Notes under the pieces: generated by a model
Databases searched by the model: none
What the model saw: only the letters and a program-made list of their open reading frames with translations
Told to the model about the DNA's origin: nothing
Assembly: GCA_021778845.1 (NCBI GenBank)
Contig: JAJYBU010000009.1
Span: 52,611 to 116,610 of the forward strand
Origin: Acidobacteriota bacterium
GTDB taxonomy: Bacteria > Acidobacteriota > Terriglobia > Terriglobales > Acidobacteriaceae
Length of the DNA stretch: 64,000 nt
Direction of reading: 5' to 3'
Translations under genes and position numbers: made by a program
Shown: positions 8,330 through 16,437 of the stretch, one piece after another
Numbering within the stretch: the stretch's first letter is position 1
How the letters are laid out: each line of letters begins with the position of its first letter

Positions 8330-11300
8330 GAGAAGAGACCGGGGGAGGGTGCGGGCTGGGAGGTGCGGGAGGCGAGGGCTTCGGCGCGGAGCAGGTCGGA
8401 GATGCTGCGGGTGCGAGGGGTGCGAATGGGCTTGGCAGGGGCTTCGGATTCGGGGGAGGGGGGTTCGCTGGCGACGGAGCCGTTGAGGTAGGTGACGGCG
8501 CGGCCGGGGATGGCGGGGACGCGGTCGCCGGGGACGAGGATGCCGGCGAGGTTGAGTGGGTCCGCGGCAGCTATGGAGATGGCTGGTTCGGTGGCGCGGG
8601 CTTCGTGCTGTTTGCGGAATTTGCGGAGGCTGTCGACGGCTTCGGGGAGGGCGTACTGCTCGCCGAAGGGGCCGGAGATGAAGCGGCCGCCACGGATCTC
8701 GCCACGGGCTTCGAGACGGCGGAGGATGGGGAGGAGGTCGCGCCACCTGGGAGCGTTGGCTTCGCGGGCGAGAAGTTCGCGGAAGAGGACGCCGTAGCGG
8801 CAGAGGAGGATGCGGGCGTGGGCGTCGAGTGCGGCGTCGGTGCGGCGGGCGTGGTCGATGGCGGCTTGCGACCCCACCCATGACGATGATGCTGTCATGG
8901 ATGGGGCACCCGGAATGGTCGCGAGGAGCGGCTGCGCCCCGGATAACAACGACCAGCGGCCGGCGGTGGTGCGGGCGGCGGCGCGCTTGCGGAGGGTCGG
9001 GGCGGCGGTAGTGGAGGTTGTCGCGGACTTGCGGCGGGGGTCCATCATCGAGCGGAGTTGGTCGAAGCCGTCGGCCGAGGCGAGGCCGGCGGTGGCGAGT
9101 TCCCAGAGGGCGGTGGTGGTTTGGAGTTTGGTGAGGCCTGAGAGGCGCTGAAGATCGGCGGTGAAGGCGGCGCCGTGGGCGGTGAGAAGCGCTCGGAGGG
9201 TTTGGGCTTCGGGCGAGAGGGATTGGGTGAGGATGGACTCGTCGATGGACTTGGAGGCGAGGGCGTGGTGGAGCCAGTCGGTGGAGTCGCGGAGGTAGAA
9301 GGTGATGGGCGCGGCGGTGGTGGGGATGACGCGGCGGGGCGCGGTTCTGGGCTGTGAGGATGGATCGTCGCCAGCAGAAACTGCGGGTCTCTCCGCTGCG
9401 TCCGCAAAGTACGCGGACTCCGGTCGAGATGACAACTTTGTGGAGCCACGAGATGACAAATTTGTGGAGCCACGAGATGGCAGAGTTGCGGAAGCGGGGG
9501 CCGAGGACCATGCGGGGTGGGGGGAGAGGCGGCCCCAGGCGATGACGCCGGCGAGGCAGAGGTTGTCGAGCCACTGGGAGTCGTAGTTGGCGACGCGGGC
9601 GGGAAGGAGGGTGCGCTCCCACTCGATGGCGGGGGCTTCGAAGCCTTCGAGTTGCTCGATGGCCGCGAGGACGGCTTCTTCGCCGGTGGGCCTGGGGTTG
9701 GCTTCGGTTTGCGGGGCGAGGTGGTGCCAGTCGAGGAGCCAGCGCATGAAGACGGTGGGCGTGACGGGCTCAACCTGCTTGCGCAGCGTGCCGAGGGTGA
9801 GGCGGTGGATGCGTTGCAGGATGCGGCGCTCGCACCACTCGGTTTCGTGAGGTGCTTCGGGGGACGGTGCGGGGTTTTCGAAGACGCCGCGGAGGGCGAG
9901 GCCCTGTAGCTCCATGGTGAGGAGAGACTGGAGGATGCTGGCAGCAGGAAGGTGGGTGAGTGCGGCGAGATGCGCGGCGGTGGTGGGGCCGAGGAGTTGG
10001 AGCCAGCCCTGAGTGAGGGCGAGCGTGGCTTCTTGCGGGCCCACGTGAGGCGACGATGGGGCACCCGGCTTCGTTGGCGCAGCGGGCGGAATACTGAGAT
10101 CCTTCGCTGCGCTCTGGATGACGGCGTCCAAAGGGTGGGCGATACAAGTGGGCCAGAGAGCGGCGGCTTCGGGGAGACGCTCGGTGGCGATCCAGGCGGG
10201 CGAGCCGTCGAGGTCGATGCAGTGGGCTCGGCCTTGTTGGGCTAGGCGGTCGAAGAAGAGGGGCCAGTGGTGGGTGGAGCGGGAGATTGTCGCGGGTGTT
10301 GAAACCCAGGTCCGAGAGTCCGGACCCGGGGCACCCAGAGTGTCGAGGCAATGAAGAGGCAGCGCGATGAGTTGGAGGAGAAGGTCGTGGAGTTCGTGCT
10401 CGTCGCGGAGGTCGGGCCAGAGCTGGGTGCGGATGGTGGCGATGGCGGCGGGGTCGATGCGGCCGGGAGATTCAGGGAGACGCGAGGGGACGTTGCCGCG
10501 CGTGGCGACGGCGCGGGCGCGGCGGGCGACGGCGTCCTCGGGATCGAGGAAGGCGTAGGGCATGGCGTGGATGAGCTCGTGCGCGAAGACGGATGGGATG
10601 GGCGTGTCTATCGCCAAAGTACGGATAGCTCCGGAAGAGATGCCGCTGAGGACTTCGAGGAGGCCGTCGATGTCCATGGCCTCGGTGAGGGTGTCCTTCA
10701 TGACCTCGCGGACGAGGGGGTGGTCGGGAATTTCGATGTCGCCGGACATGGTCTCGGGGCAGGCGGAGGCGTGGGGGAAGACGCTGGCGAGGAGGTCGTC
10801 GGAGCGGGTGCGCTGGATCTGCGGGGCGACGCGCTTTCCCTTCTGCATGCGCAGGAGCTGGAGGCTGCGGCCGGCGGCCCAGCGCCAACGATTTTTGAAG
10901 AGTGGCGAGGGGATCGAGGCCTGCTCGAGGAGGTCGCGGGCGGTGAGGGTGGTGAGGAAGTGGAAGACGTCGGCGAGCGGGAAGCTGTGCTGCTCGGCGA
11001 GGGAGATGTTGATGCCGTTGTCAGTGGCGGCGGCCTGGAGTTCGAAGTTGAAGCCGCGGCAGAAGCGCTTGCGGAGGGCGAGGCCCCAGGCCTTGTTGAG
11101 GCGGCCGCCGAAGGGTGCGTGGAGGATGAGTTGCTGGCCGCCGCCTTCGTCGAAGAAACGCTCGGCGATGAGGGTGGTTTTGGTGGGGACGGCGCCGAGG
11201 ACGGCGCGGCCGTGGACGATGTAGGTGATGATTTGGAGCGCGGCGGAGGCGGAGAGGAAGCACTCGCGCTGGAGGAAGGCGATGGTGGCGTGGAGTTGGT

Positions 11301-13335
11301 GTTGGGGGTCATGGGGATCCGGACTACAGGTCTCTCCACTGCGCTGCGCTCCGGTCGAGATGACAGGGTTTAGAAGATGCGCGGAAGTTAGGCTACGGGT
11401 GCGGAGGTCGATTTCGGTGCGGAGGTCGCTGACGGCGTCAGAGAGGACGGAGGTGCGCTGGGGGGCTTCGCCCTCCCAGAAGGGGATGCTGGGTGGTGCG
11501 CCGTGGGCGTCCTCGACGAGGACCTTGCCGGTGGGGTCGACGCGCTGGATGCGCCAACTGGTGTTGCCAAGGAGGACGACGTCACCGGGGGAGCTCTCGA
11601 CGGCGAAGTGCTCGTCGAGGGTGGCGATCTGGACGTTCTCGGGCTGGAGCATGACGGCGAAGATGGAAGTATCGGGGATGGCACCGCCGTTGGAGATGGC
11701 GATGCTGCGCGAGCCGCGACGGGCGTGGAGATGGCCCTGGACCTGGTCGCGCATGATGTAGGCGCCGTAGCGTCCGCGGGAGTTTTCGATGCCGTGATGG
11801 AGGAGCGCGAGGACCTCTTCGTAGTGCTCGCGGGTGAGGTTGCGGTACGGGTAGGCGCGGCGGAGGACGTGGAAGAGATCGTCCTCGCGCCAGGACTCGG
11901 CACCGACGGCGGCGACGATCTGCTGCATGAGGACGTCGATGGGAGCTTCGGGGACTTCGAGGAGGTCGAGCTCGCCGGCGACCATCTTGCGCAGGAGCGC
12001 GGCCTGCTCGAAGAGGTCGTCGCGGGTGGTAGCGAAGAAGCGGCCTTTGGGGATGGCTCCGCGCCAGTGGCCGGCACGACCGACGCGCTGCATCGCCACG
12101 GCGACGGCGCGGGTGGTGGCGATCTGGCAGACGAGATCGACGGTGCCGATGTCGATGCCGAGCTCGAGCGAGGCGGTGGCGATGAGGATGCGGCACTGGC
12201 CGGACTTGAGGCGCTGCTCGGCGTCGAGGCGGAGGGTGCGGGAGAGGCTGCCGTGATGCGCTGCGACGGCGTCCTCGCCGAGGCGCTCGGCCAGCTCAAA
12301 GCTGAGCTTCTCGACCAGGCGGCGCGTGTTGACGAAGACGAGCGTGCTGCGGTGCTGCTGGGCGAGTGCGGCGAGCTTGTCGTAGATCTCGGTCCACATC
12401 GCGGTGGAGGTGATGGAGGTGAGCTCGGCGCTGGGGACTTCGATGGCGAGGTCGAGAGTGCGGCGTTGGCCTACCTGGATGACGGTGGCGGGTGGACGCG
12501 CGCTGCCCGCAGACGCTGGACGCTCCAGACGAGAAGCAGATCCTTCGCTTTGCTCAGGATGACAATTCTTTGGTTGGATATTTGGTTCAGGGGCGGCACT
12601 GACGCCGGTGAGGAAGGCTGCGACTCGCTCGATGGGGTTCTGGGTGGCGGAGAGGCCGATGCGCTGCGGCGGGGTGTTGAGGCCGGTGAGCATGGTGCCG
12701 GGTGCGAGGTGGTTGTCGCCGCAGACGAGGGCGTCGAGGCGTTCGAGGGTGAGGGCGAGATGCGAGCCGCGCTTGTTACCGGCCATGGCGTGTATCTCGT
12801 CGACGATGACGGTTTGCACGCGGGTGAGGTTGAGGCGCGACTTGCCGGCGGTGAGCAGGATGTAGAGCGACTCGGGCGTGGTGACGAGGATGTGCGGCGG
12901 ATGCTTGAGCATGGCCACGCGGTGTTTGGTGAGGGTGTCGCCGGTGCGGACGCCGGTGCGGATCTCGGGACAGAGATAGCCGCGCGCGATGGCGAGTTGT
13001 TGAATCTCGGCGAGCGGGCCATCGAGGTTCTTCTGGATGTCGTTGGAGAGAGCCTTGAGCGGCGAGATGTAGACGACGTGGGTGTGCGCGGAGAGACGGC
13101 CTTCGATGGCTGCGCGCAGAAGCTTGTCGATGCAGACCAGAAACGCTGAGAGGGTTTTGCCGGAGCCGGTGGGCGCGGAGATGAGGGTGGGGTCGCCGCG
13201 CAGGATGGCGGGCCAGCCAGCGATCTGCGACTCGGTGGCGGAGCCGAATTTCGAAAGGAACCACTCGCGCACAATGGGATGCGCCCATGCGAGGGGGTCC
13301 AGAGCGGGATCGGCTGGGAGCGGTTCGATCGCCAT
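8326..13335 (-). CDS. lhr: Lhr-type ATP-dependent DNA/RNA helicase
   Basis: 1669 aa, longer than a usual Lhr (~1500 aa). N-terminal superfamily 2 motor: motif I 'APTGSGKTLSAFL' near residue 55, DEIH box 'VIVDEIHAMAG' near 160, motif III 'GLSATQNPIERV', motif VI 'MQRVGRAGHWRG' near 415. The winged-helix and Lhr-specific C-terminal regions follow. The family translocates 3' to 5' on single-stranded DNA and is tied to repair. At least six peptide inserts come from dispersed repeats and keep the frame, for example 'KNCHPEQSEGSASRLE', 'NPVISTGAQRSGETCS', 'AVIQSAAKDLSI' and 'LSSRGSTKLSSRPESAYFAD'. They account for most of the extra length. The DUF5522 gene follows with an ATGA overlap. A repeat element lies just upstream. 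Confidence 0.92.
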   Translation of the reverse strand: MAIEPLPADPALDPLAWAHPIVREWFLSKFGSATESQIAGWPAILRGDPTLISAPTGSGKTLSAFLVCIDKLLRAAIEGRLSAHTHVVYISPLKALSNDIQKNLDGPLAEIQQLAIARGYLCPEIRTGVRTGDTLTKHRVAMLKHPPHILVTTPESLYILLTAGKSRLNLTRVQTVIVDEIHAMAGNKRGSHLALTLERLDALVCGDNHLAPGTMLTGLNTPPQRIGLSATQNPIERVAAFLTGVSAAPEPNIQPKNCHPEQSEGSASRLERPASAGSARPPATVIQVGQRRTLDLAIEVPSAELTSITSTAMWTEIYDKLAALAQQHRSTLVFVNTRRLVEKLSFELAERLGEDAVAAHHGSLSRTLRLDAEQRLKSGQCRILIATASLELGIDIGTVDLVCQIATTRAVAVAMQRVGRAGHWRGAIPKGRFFATTRDDLFEQAALLRKMVAGELDLLEVPEAPIDVLMQQIVAAVGAESWREDDLFHVLRRAYPYRNLTREHYEEVLALLHHGIENSRGRYGAYIMRDQVQGHLHARRGSRSIAISNGGAIPDTSIFAVMLQPENVQIATLDEHFAVESSPGDVVLLGNTSWRIQRVDPTGKVLVEDAHGAPPSIPFWEGEAPQRTSVLSDAVSDLRTEIDLRTRSLTSAHLLNPVISTGAQRSGETCSPDPHDPQHQLHATIAFLQRECFLSASAALQIITYIVHGRAVLGAVPTKTTLIAERFFDEGGGQQLILHAPFGGRLNKAWGLALRKRFCRGFNFELQAAATDNGINISLAEQHSFPLADVFHFLTTLTARDLLEQASIPSPLFKNRWRWAAGRSLQLLRMQKGKRVAPQIQRTRSDDLLASVFPHASACPETMSGDIEIPDHPLVREVMKDTLTEAMDIDGLLEVLSGISSGAIRTLAIDTPIPSVFAHELIHAMPYAFLDPEDAVARRARAVATRGNVPSRLPESPGRIDPAAIATIRTQLWPDLRDEHELHDLLLQLIALPLHCLDTLGAPGPDSRTWVSTPATISRSTHHWPLFFDRLAQQGRAHCIDLDGSPAWIATERLPEAAALWPTCIAHPLDAVIQSAAKDLSIPPAAPTKPGAPSSPHVGPQEATLALTQGWLQLLGPTTAAHLAALTHLPAASILQSLLTMELQGLALRGVFENPAPSPEAPHETEWCERRILQRIHRLTLGTLRKQVEPVTPTVFMRWLLDWHHLAPQTEANPRPTGEEAVLAAIEQLEGFEAPAIEWERTLLPARVANYDSQWLDNLCLAGVIAWGRLSPHPAWSSAPASATLPSRGSTNLSSRGSTKLSSRPESAYFADAAERPAVSAGDDPSSQPRTAPRRVIPTTAAPITFYLRDSTDWLHHALASKSIDESILTQSLSPEAQTLRALLTAHGAAFTADLQRLSGLTKLQTTTALWELATAGLASADGFDQLRSMMDPRRKSATTSTTAAPTLRKRAAARTTAGRWSLLSGAQPLLATIPGAPSMTASSSWVGSQAAIDHARRTDAALDAHARILLCRYGVLFRELLAREANAPRWRDLLPILRRLEARGEIRGGRFISGPFGEQYALPEAVDSLRKFRKQHEARATEPAISIAAADPLNLAGILVPGDRVPAIPGRAVTYLNGSVASEPPSPESEAPAKPIRTPRTRSISDLLRAEALASRTSQPAPSPGLFS
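8878..8922. repeat. Dispersed 'GGGGCACCCGG' insert in lhr
   Basis: Contains 'CCCATGACGATGATGCTGTC' then 'ATGGATGGGGCACCCGGAAT'. The phrase 'ATGGGGCACCCGG' recurs near 10052 and a relative near 14637 ('ATGGGGCACCTGG'). In lhr it encodes 'PGAPSMTASSSWVGS' in frame. Confidence 0.5.
9378..9482. repeat. Type II dispersed repeat plus 24-bp tandem in lhr
   Basis: The core runs from 'ACTGCGGGTCTCTCCGCTGC' to 'CTCCGGTCGAGATGAC', with a small variable hairpin (TCCGC...GCGGA) between. Immediately after, a ~24-bp unit beginning 'CGAGATGACAA' and ending 'TTGTGGAGCCA' occurs twice in tandem. It is translated in frame as the 'SSRGSTNLSSRGSTKLSSR' stretch of Lhr. Confidence 0.7.
10090..10125. repeat. Type I dispersed repeat in lhr
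   Basis: 'GAGATCCTTCGCTGCGCTCT' plus 'GGATGACGG', identical over 29 bases to a copy at 26256-26284, with near-identity extending further on both sides. It encodes 'AVIQSAAKDLSI' within the Lhr C-terminal half on the minus strand. It is followed by a GGGGCACCCGG-type element near 10030-10065. Confidence 0.75.
11322..11364. repeat. Type II dispersed repeat in lhr
   Basis: 'ACTACAGGTCTCTCCACTGC' runs to 'GCTCCGGTCGAGATGACAGG'. It shares the CAGGTCTCTCC...CTCCGGTCGAGATGACA framework with copies near 9380 and 13394. In Lhr it encodes 'VISTGAQRSGET' in frame. Confidence 0.7.
12536..12563. repeat. Type I dispersed repeat in lhr
   Basis: 'CAGATCCTTCGCTTTGCTCA' followed by 'GGATGACA', a variant of the element at 10090. 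In Lhr it encodes 'CHPEQSEGSA', read in frame in the N-terminal helicase region between motifs III and IV. Confidence 0.7.
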
Positions 13336-13392
13336 GAGCTATTGTAGCTGTTCGTGGTTTCTTCGCTTATTCCGGCTGAAGCCGGAAAGGGC

Positions 13393-13455
13393 AAACTGCA
13401 GGTCTCTCCGCTGCGCCAAACGATGGAGCCGTTTGGCTCCGGTCGAGATGACAGA
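13393..13455. repeat. Type II dispersed repeat upstream of lhr
   Basis: 'CTGCAGGTCTCTCCGCTGCG', then a variable hairpin (CCAAACG...CGTTTGG), then 'CTCCGGTCGAGATGACAGA'. It lies in the 154-base gap between the lhr start and the end of the cupin gene. This is the only extragenic type II copy recognised here, so it gives the clearest view of the element's ends. Confidence 0.7.
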
Positions 13456-13489
13456 TACCTTCCCTGCTAACGACGTCTTAGAACAATTC

Positions 13490-13894
13490 TTAGCTGGGGC
13501 CTTTGGTGTATTGCTCGGCGGTGACGTGCTCGAGCCAGTCGACTGCCTTGCCGTCGAGGCGCTCCTGGATGGCGATGTGGGTCATGGCGGTGGTGGGGGT
13601 GGCGCCGTGCCAGTGCTTCTCGTTGGGGGCGAACCAGACGACGTCACCGGGGTGAAGGGATTCGATGGGGCCGTCCCAACGCTGCGCCCAGCCGCTGCCG
13701 GCGGTGATGATGAGGGTCTGGCCGAGGGGGTGGGTGTGCCAGGCGGTGCGTGCGCCGGGCTCGAAGGTGACGCTGGCGCCGGCGACGAAGGCAGGATCGG
13801 GAGCGCGGAAGAGCGGGTCGAGACGGACGGTGCCTGTGAACCAGTCTGCGGGGCCAACTTCGGAGGGTTGGGTGCCGACGCGTTTGATCTCCAT
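13490..13894 (-). CDS. Cupin hydroxynitrile lyase-like protein
   Basis: 134 aa, single cupin domain. The two metal-binding boxes are 'WHTHPLGQT' (His53, His55, Gln59) and 'KHWHGA' (His94, His96). Recalled numbering for the Mn-dependent hydroxynitrile lyase of Granulicella tundricola has ligands His53, His55, Gln59 and His94 and a nearby Gln110. All five are at the same positions here, and length and flanking sequence agree. That enzyme cleaves or forms alpha-cyanohydrins, but the natural substrate of these cupins is not known. The gene is monocistronic in appearance. A purine-rich AGGAGA-type site precedes the ATG. Cytoplasmic, with no leader. Confidence 0.85.
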   Translation of the reverse strand: MEIKRVGTQPSEVGPADWFTGTVRLDPLFRAPDPAFVAGASVTFEPGARTAWHTHPLGQTLIITAGSGWAQRWDGPIESLHPGDVVWFAPNEKHWHGATPTTAMTHIAIQERLDGKAVDWLEHVTAEQYTKGPS

Positions 13895-13947
13895 GGGATT
13901 CTCCTGAGGTTGAAATGCAGTGAGTGAGATGCGTGGGTCAGATGCTG

Positions 13948-14550
13948 CTACATGTTGCCGGAGCCGATGTCGGCGGATTTGGCCTCGGCGCTGGTGGGGT
14001 CGAGGTAGCGCTCGATGGTCTGGTCGAGGATTCCGCGAGCGGTCAAGATGAAGTCGATGGCGTCGCGGCCGGCGCCGTTCCCGCCGGAGTTGGGCGTGAT
14101 GTAGTGCGCGGCGGCCTTGGCCTGCGGGCGGGCGTTGGCGGTGGCGATGGCCAGGCCGACGACGCGCATCACGGGCAGGTCGATGATGTCGTCGCCGACG
14201 TAGGCGATCTCGTCGAGGGTACAGGCTTCGGCAGCCATGATCCTGTTGAGCGCGTCAACCTTGTTCGACTGGCCCTGATAGACGTGGTCGATCTTGAGGT
14301 CGCGGGCGCGGATGGCTACGACCTGCGATTGACGCTTGGTGACGAAGCCGATTTTGAGGCCGGCGAGACGGGCGATGCCGATGCCCATGCCGTCGTGCGC
14401 GGAGAAGGATTTGATTTCGGTGGCGCGGCCTTCGGGATTGCCGTCCAACGGCGGGATGATGGTGATGTCGCCGTTGGTGAGGACGCCGTCGACGTCGTAG
14501 AGGAGGACTTTGACGCGGCGGGCACGAGCTTCAGGGGTGAGTTCAGACAT
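13948..14550 (-). CDS. kdsC: KDO-8-phosphate phosphatase, KdsC family
   Basis: 200 aa from ATG at 14550. A longer in-frame start at 14610 only adds a Ser/Pro-rich tail and has no Shine-Dalgarno. HAD motif I is '[14 protein letters not shown]' near residue 15, motif II is the Ser of '[12 protein letters not shown]', the motif III Lys is in 'GFVTKRQS', and motif IV is '[14 protein letters not shown]'. Small KdsC-type HAD enzymes lack a cap and form tetramers; they remove phosphate from 3-deoxy-D-manno-octulosonate-8-P during lipopolysaccharide core synthesis. No other kds gene is next to it. N-acylneuraminate-9-phosphatase-type activity in the same family cannot be excluded. Confidence 0.85.
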   Translation of the reverse strand: MSELTPEARARRVKVLLYDVDGVLTNGDITIIPPLDGNPEGRATEIKSFSAHDGMGIGIARLAGLKIGFVTKRQSQVVAIRARDLKIDHVYQGQSNKVDALNRIMAAEACTLDEIAYVGDDIIDLPVMRVVGLAIATANARPQAKAAAHYITPNSGGNGAGRDAIDFILTARGILDQTIERYLDPTSAEAKSADIGSGNM

Positions 14551-14690
14551 GCCTCTATGGTAGCCCGACGCGGATGGCGAAGGGGTCGGACTTAAGCAGG
14601 AGCACCCCACCCGTCGACAAAAGACGCGGACGAATGGGGCACCTGGGCTGAATACTGACGAGCGACTGCTTCTCCAGGACTCGGTCGCTG

Positions 14691-14990
14691 TTAGCGGAGC
14701 CAGTGGCCGGGGATCCAGACGTAGCCGCCGGGGCCGGGACGCCAGTGGCCGGGGATCCAGCGAGCGCCGAAGAAGGGCGGCCGGACGTAGCGGCCGGGGA
14801 ACCAGACGTAGCGGAAGCCGTTCCAGCGATGGAAGCCGGGCTGCCAGACCCAGCCGGGATGGGGGACTACAGGGATGACCTCGACCGGCGGGGGCGGAGG
14901 ACCGATGCGGACGACAACCTGCGCGCCGGCCGCAAGCGAAGCAGAGAGAAACAGGGCTCCGACGATCGCGAATAACTTGTTGTTCTTCAT
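14691..14990 (-). CDS. YXWGXW-repeat secreted protein
   Basis: 99 aa with a signal peptide (MKNNKLFAIV..., cleavage near AGAQ at residue 23). A Pro-rich segment ('GPPPPPVEVIPVVPHP') follows, then Trp/Gly/Pro repeats such as 'GWVWQPGFHRW', 'RYVWFPGRY', 'RWIPGHWRPG' and 'YVWIPGHWLR'. These are typical of the YXWGXW family of bacterial envelope proteins of unknown role. AGGAG sits seven bases before the ATG and within the tail of the upstream gene, which ends six bases away. The two are probably co-transcribed. Confidence 0.75.
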   Translation of the reverse strand: MKNNKLFAIVGALFLSASLAAGAQVVVRIGPPPPPVEVIPVVPHPGWVWQPGFHRWNGFRYVWFPGRYVRPPFFGARWIPGHWRPGPGGYVWIPGHWLR

Positions 14991-14996
14991 GAGGGT

Positions 14997-15710
14997 TCAG
15001 CTCCTGGATGGATACTGGATCATCTTGCTGCTGGTGGGGTCAAACCGCGACTCTGGAGAAAAGTTGCGGTCGGGGGTTGGGAGGGGGACGGCGGCGTTGG
15101 GGGATGCGGCTGCCTCGGCGGCGAGACGGGCTTGCTCGGCCCTTTGTGCCTTTTTCTCGTCGAGCTTCTTGAGGATGCGGGTAAAAGTGCCCATCGGCCT
15201 GTAGTCCTCGCACTCTTCGGGGTCCTCAGGGTCTTCGTCGGGGGCGATGAGGGTGCCGGTGGCTTCGTCGAGGATGGTCTGGCGAACCTTGCCAGGGATC
15301 TGGTGTTTGGGTGGGAGGGGGTTGAGGTTGCGGGCGTTGGAGCTGGCAATCTGCAGGCCGTAGAAGAGGAGCGCGGCGCGCTTGGGATCGATGCGGTCTT
15401 CGGCGAGGGCGGTGATGAGCACGGAGAGCGCAAGTTGGACGGAATGACGGTCCTCGAGCGGCGGGAAGTCGAGTTGGAGGGGCGCGGGTAGAGGCGGATT
15501 GGGGTACTCGGCGGGGATGGGATCGCGCTGGGTGCCGTCCTGGAGGGTCATGGGATGGAGGATGGCGGGCGTGGGATCGGGCTGCGTGCCGGAGCGGCGA
15601 TGACGACGGCTCTGCTCGACGTGGTAGTAGCAGAATGGCTTGGAGGTGAGAGCGGGTGAGCCGCAGCGCTCGCCGTTGGTGCGAATGTAACGACAGAATT
15701 TGGTGGCCAT
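14997..15710 (-). CDS. Hypothetical protein with N-terminal Cys/His cluster
   Basis: 237 aa from ATG at 15710, which has GGAAG eight bases upstream; an earlier in-frame start at 15812 has no site. Residues 6-30 hold a zinc-finger-like set: 'FCRYIRTNGERCGSPAL' then 'FCYYHVEQSRRHRR', giving C-x9-C-x10-C-x2-H followed by basic residues. The middle (~85-125) is helical and Leu/Ala-rich. An acidic 'DEDPEDPEECEDY' tract precedes a basic coiled-coil-like segment ('RILKKLDEKKAQRAEQARL'). I recognise this as a recurrent acidobacterial orphan but know no function. DNA or RNA binding is a guess from the basic cluster. Confidence 0.7.
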   Translation of the reverse strand: MATKFCRYIRTNGERCGSPALTSKPFCYYHVEQSRRHRRSGTQPDPTPAILHPMTLQDGTQRDPIPAEYPNPPLPAPLQLDFPPLEDRHSVQLALSVLITALAEDRIDPKRAALLFYGLQIASSNARNLNPLPPKHQIPGKVRQTILDEATGTLIAPDEDPEDPEECEDYRPMGTFTRILKKLDEKKAQRAEQARLAAEAAASPNAAVPLPTPDRNFSPESRFDPTSSKMIQYPSRS

Positions 15711-15973
15711 GTGATCTTCCTTCGGGTGGTACGTTGCTGGGTGGGGCACCGGCGGGCGTAAGTATGCCCTGCCGGGGTTGCCCACCCCCCCCTCCCTTTG
15801 CAAAGTATTCAAAAGAGGTGGGTTAGGGGTAAGGTTTTCATTCCATTGGGGTCGATTAACCAGCCTGGAATGAGCTGTTTACGGACTTCTATGGCGATAA
15901 AGTATTGAATTCAAATGCTTTACGCGCAAGATATTCAAAGCAGACGGGTTACGATTGCTCCTCCGGAGGATGG
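15711..15973. other. AT-richer intergenic with imperfect direct repeats
   Basis: A 263-base gap, more AT-rich than its surroundings. It begins with 'GTGGGGCACCGG' repeat-like sequence and a C9 run (15782-15793 region). Two related ~25-base stretches, 15803-15827 and 15928-15953, share the frame AAG-(A)TATTCAAA-G-(A/C)-GGGTTA in the same orientation. A third TATTGAATTCAAA lies between them. It probably holds the promoter of the gene starting at 15710. Confidence 0.45.
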
Positions 15974-16312
15974 CTACCGATTATTGACTGGGTTGGTCGC
16001 CGGGTTATAGACGCTGTCGTTGGGCGAGTGGGACGGCTTGTGGTGGCGGGCTGCGGGAAGATGGGCCACGCCTGGTAGATGGGTGACCATGCGCTTGCGG
16101 TTGCGACGGGCGTTGAGTTCGTGCGGCGGAAGCTTGCGGTCAACCTTGCAGTCATTGTCTTTGCAGGCGTCATGCTTGCAGGTTCCACGCTTGCAGGCGT
16201 CACTTTTGCAGGCGTCATTGTCGCTTGACTTGCTCTTGCAGGCATCGTGCTGGCAGGCGTCGTGCTGGCAGGTTCCGTTCTTGCAGGCGTCGTTCTTACA
16301 GGATTCGTTCAT
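15974..16312 (-). CDS. Cys-rich pentapeptide-repeat small protein
   Basis: 112 aa. Residues 1-57 are a repeat with Cys at every fifth position: 'ESCKNDACKNGTCQHDACQH', 'DACKSKSSDNDACKSDACK', 'RGTCKHDACKDNDCK', consensus [K/Q]-x-[D/G]-[A/T]-C. Ten Cys fall in 52 residues, with His, Asp and Asn between. The C-terminal half is basic and Cys-free ('RKLPPHELNARRNRKRM', then 'RHHKPSHSPNDS'). No signal peptide or membrane segment is seen. AAGGAG stands seven bases before the ATG and a TATAAT hexamer lies ~120 bases upstream, so I take it as a real gene. It is not the Ala-(Asp/Asn)-Leu-x-x pentapeptide family. A metal-binding or redox-buffer role is inferred only from composition. Confidence 0.7.
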   Translation of the reverse strand: MNESCKNDACKNGTCQHDACQHDACKSKSSDNDACKSDACKRGTCKHDACKDNDCKVDRKLPPHELNARRNRKRMVTHLPGVAHLPAARHHKPSHSPNDSVYNPATNPVNNR

Positions 16313-16347
16313 GATGTTTCTCCTTGATTTGGCGCATTAAATGGATC

Positions 16348-16386
16348 AGGGGCTGCAAGTGGCGGTGTCGCCGGCTTGCAGCCCCT
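16348..16386 (-). promoter_or_regulatory. Hairpin in leader of the Cys-rich peptide gene
   Basis: Perfect 12-base arms AGGGGCTGCAAG (16348-16359) and CTTGCAGCCCCT (16375-16386) around a 15-base GC-rich loop, ending 35 bases before the start codon. No T-run follows on the minus strand, so it looks more like a leader structure than a terminator. Confidence 0.55.
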
Positions 16387-16431
16387 GGTCCAGGGAGGAG
16401 TGATTCCCTTCCCGATTTATGGCCTGATTTA

Positions 16432-16437
16432 ATTATA
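16432..16437 (-). promoter_or_regulatory. Candidate -10 box for the Cys-rich peptide gene
   Basis: TATAAT on the minus strand in an AT-rich island (TTTCTATAATTAAATC). A weak -35 candidate is TTGGCA, 20 bases further upstream. It would place the leader hairpin at 16348-16386 inside the 5' UTR. Confidence 0.45.

Noticed and set aside
11503..13149. Long plus-strand open frame opposite lhr
   Set aside because: It is the antisense of a conserved helicase in a GC-rich gene, is Gly/Ala/Asp/Glu-rich with no domain, and arises from codon bias.
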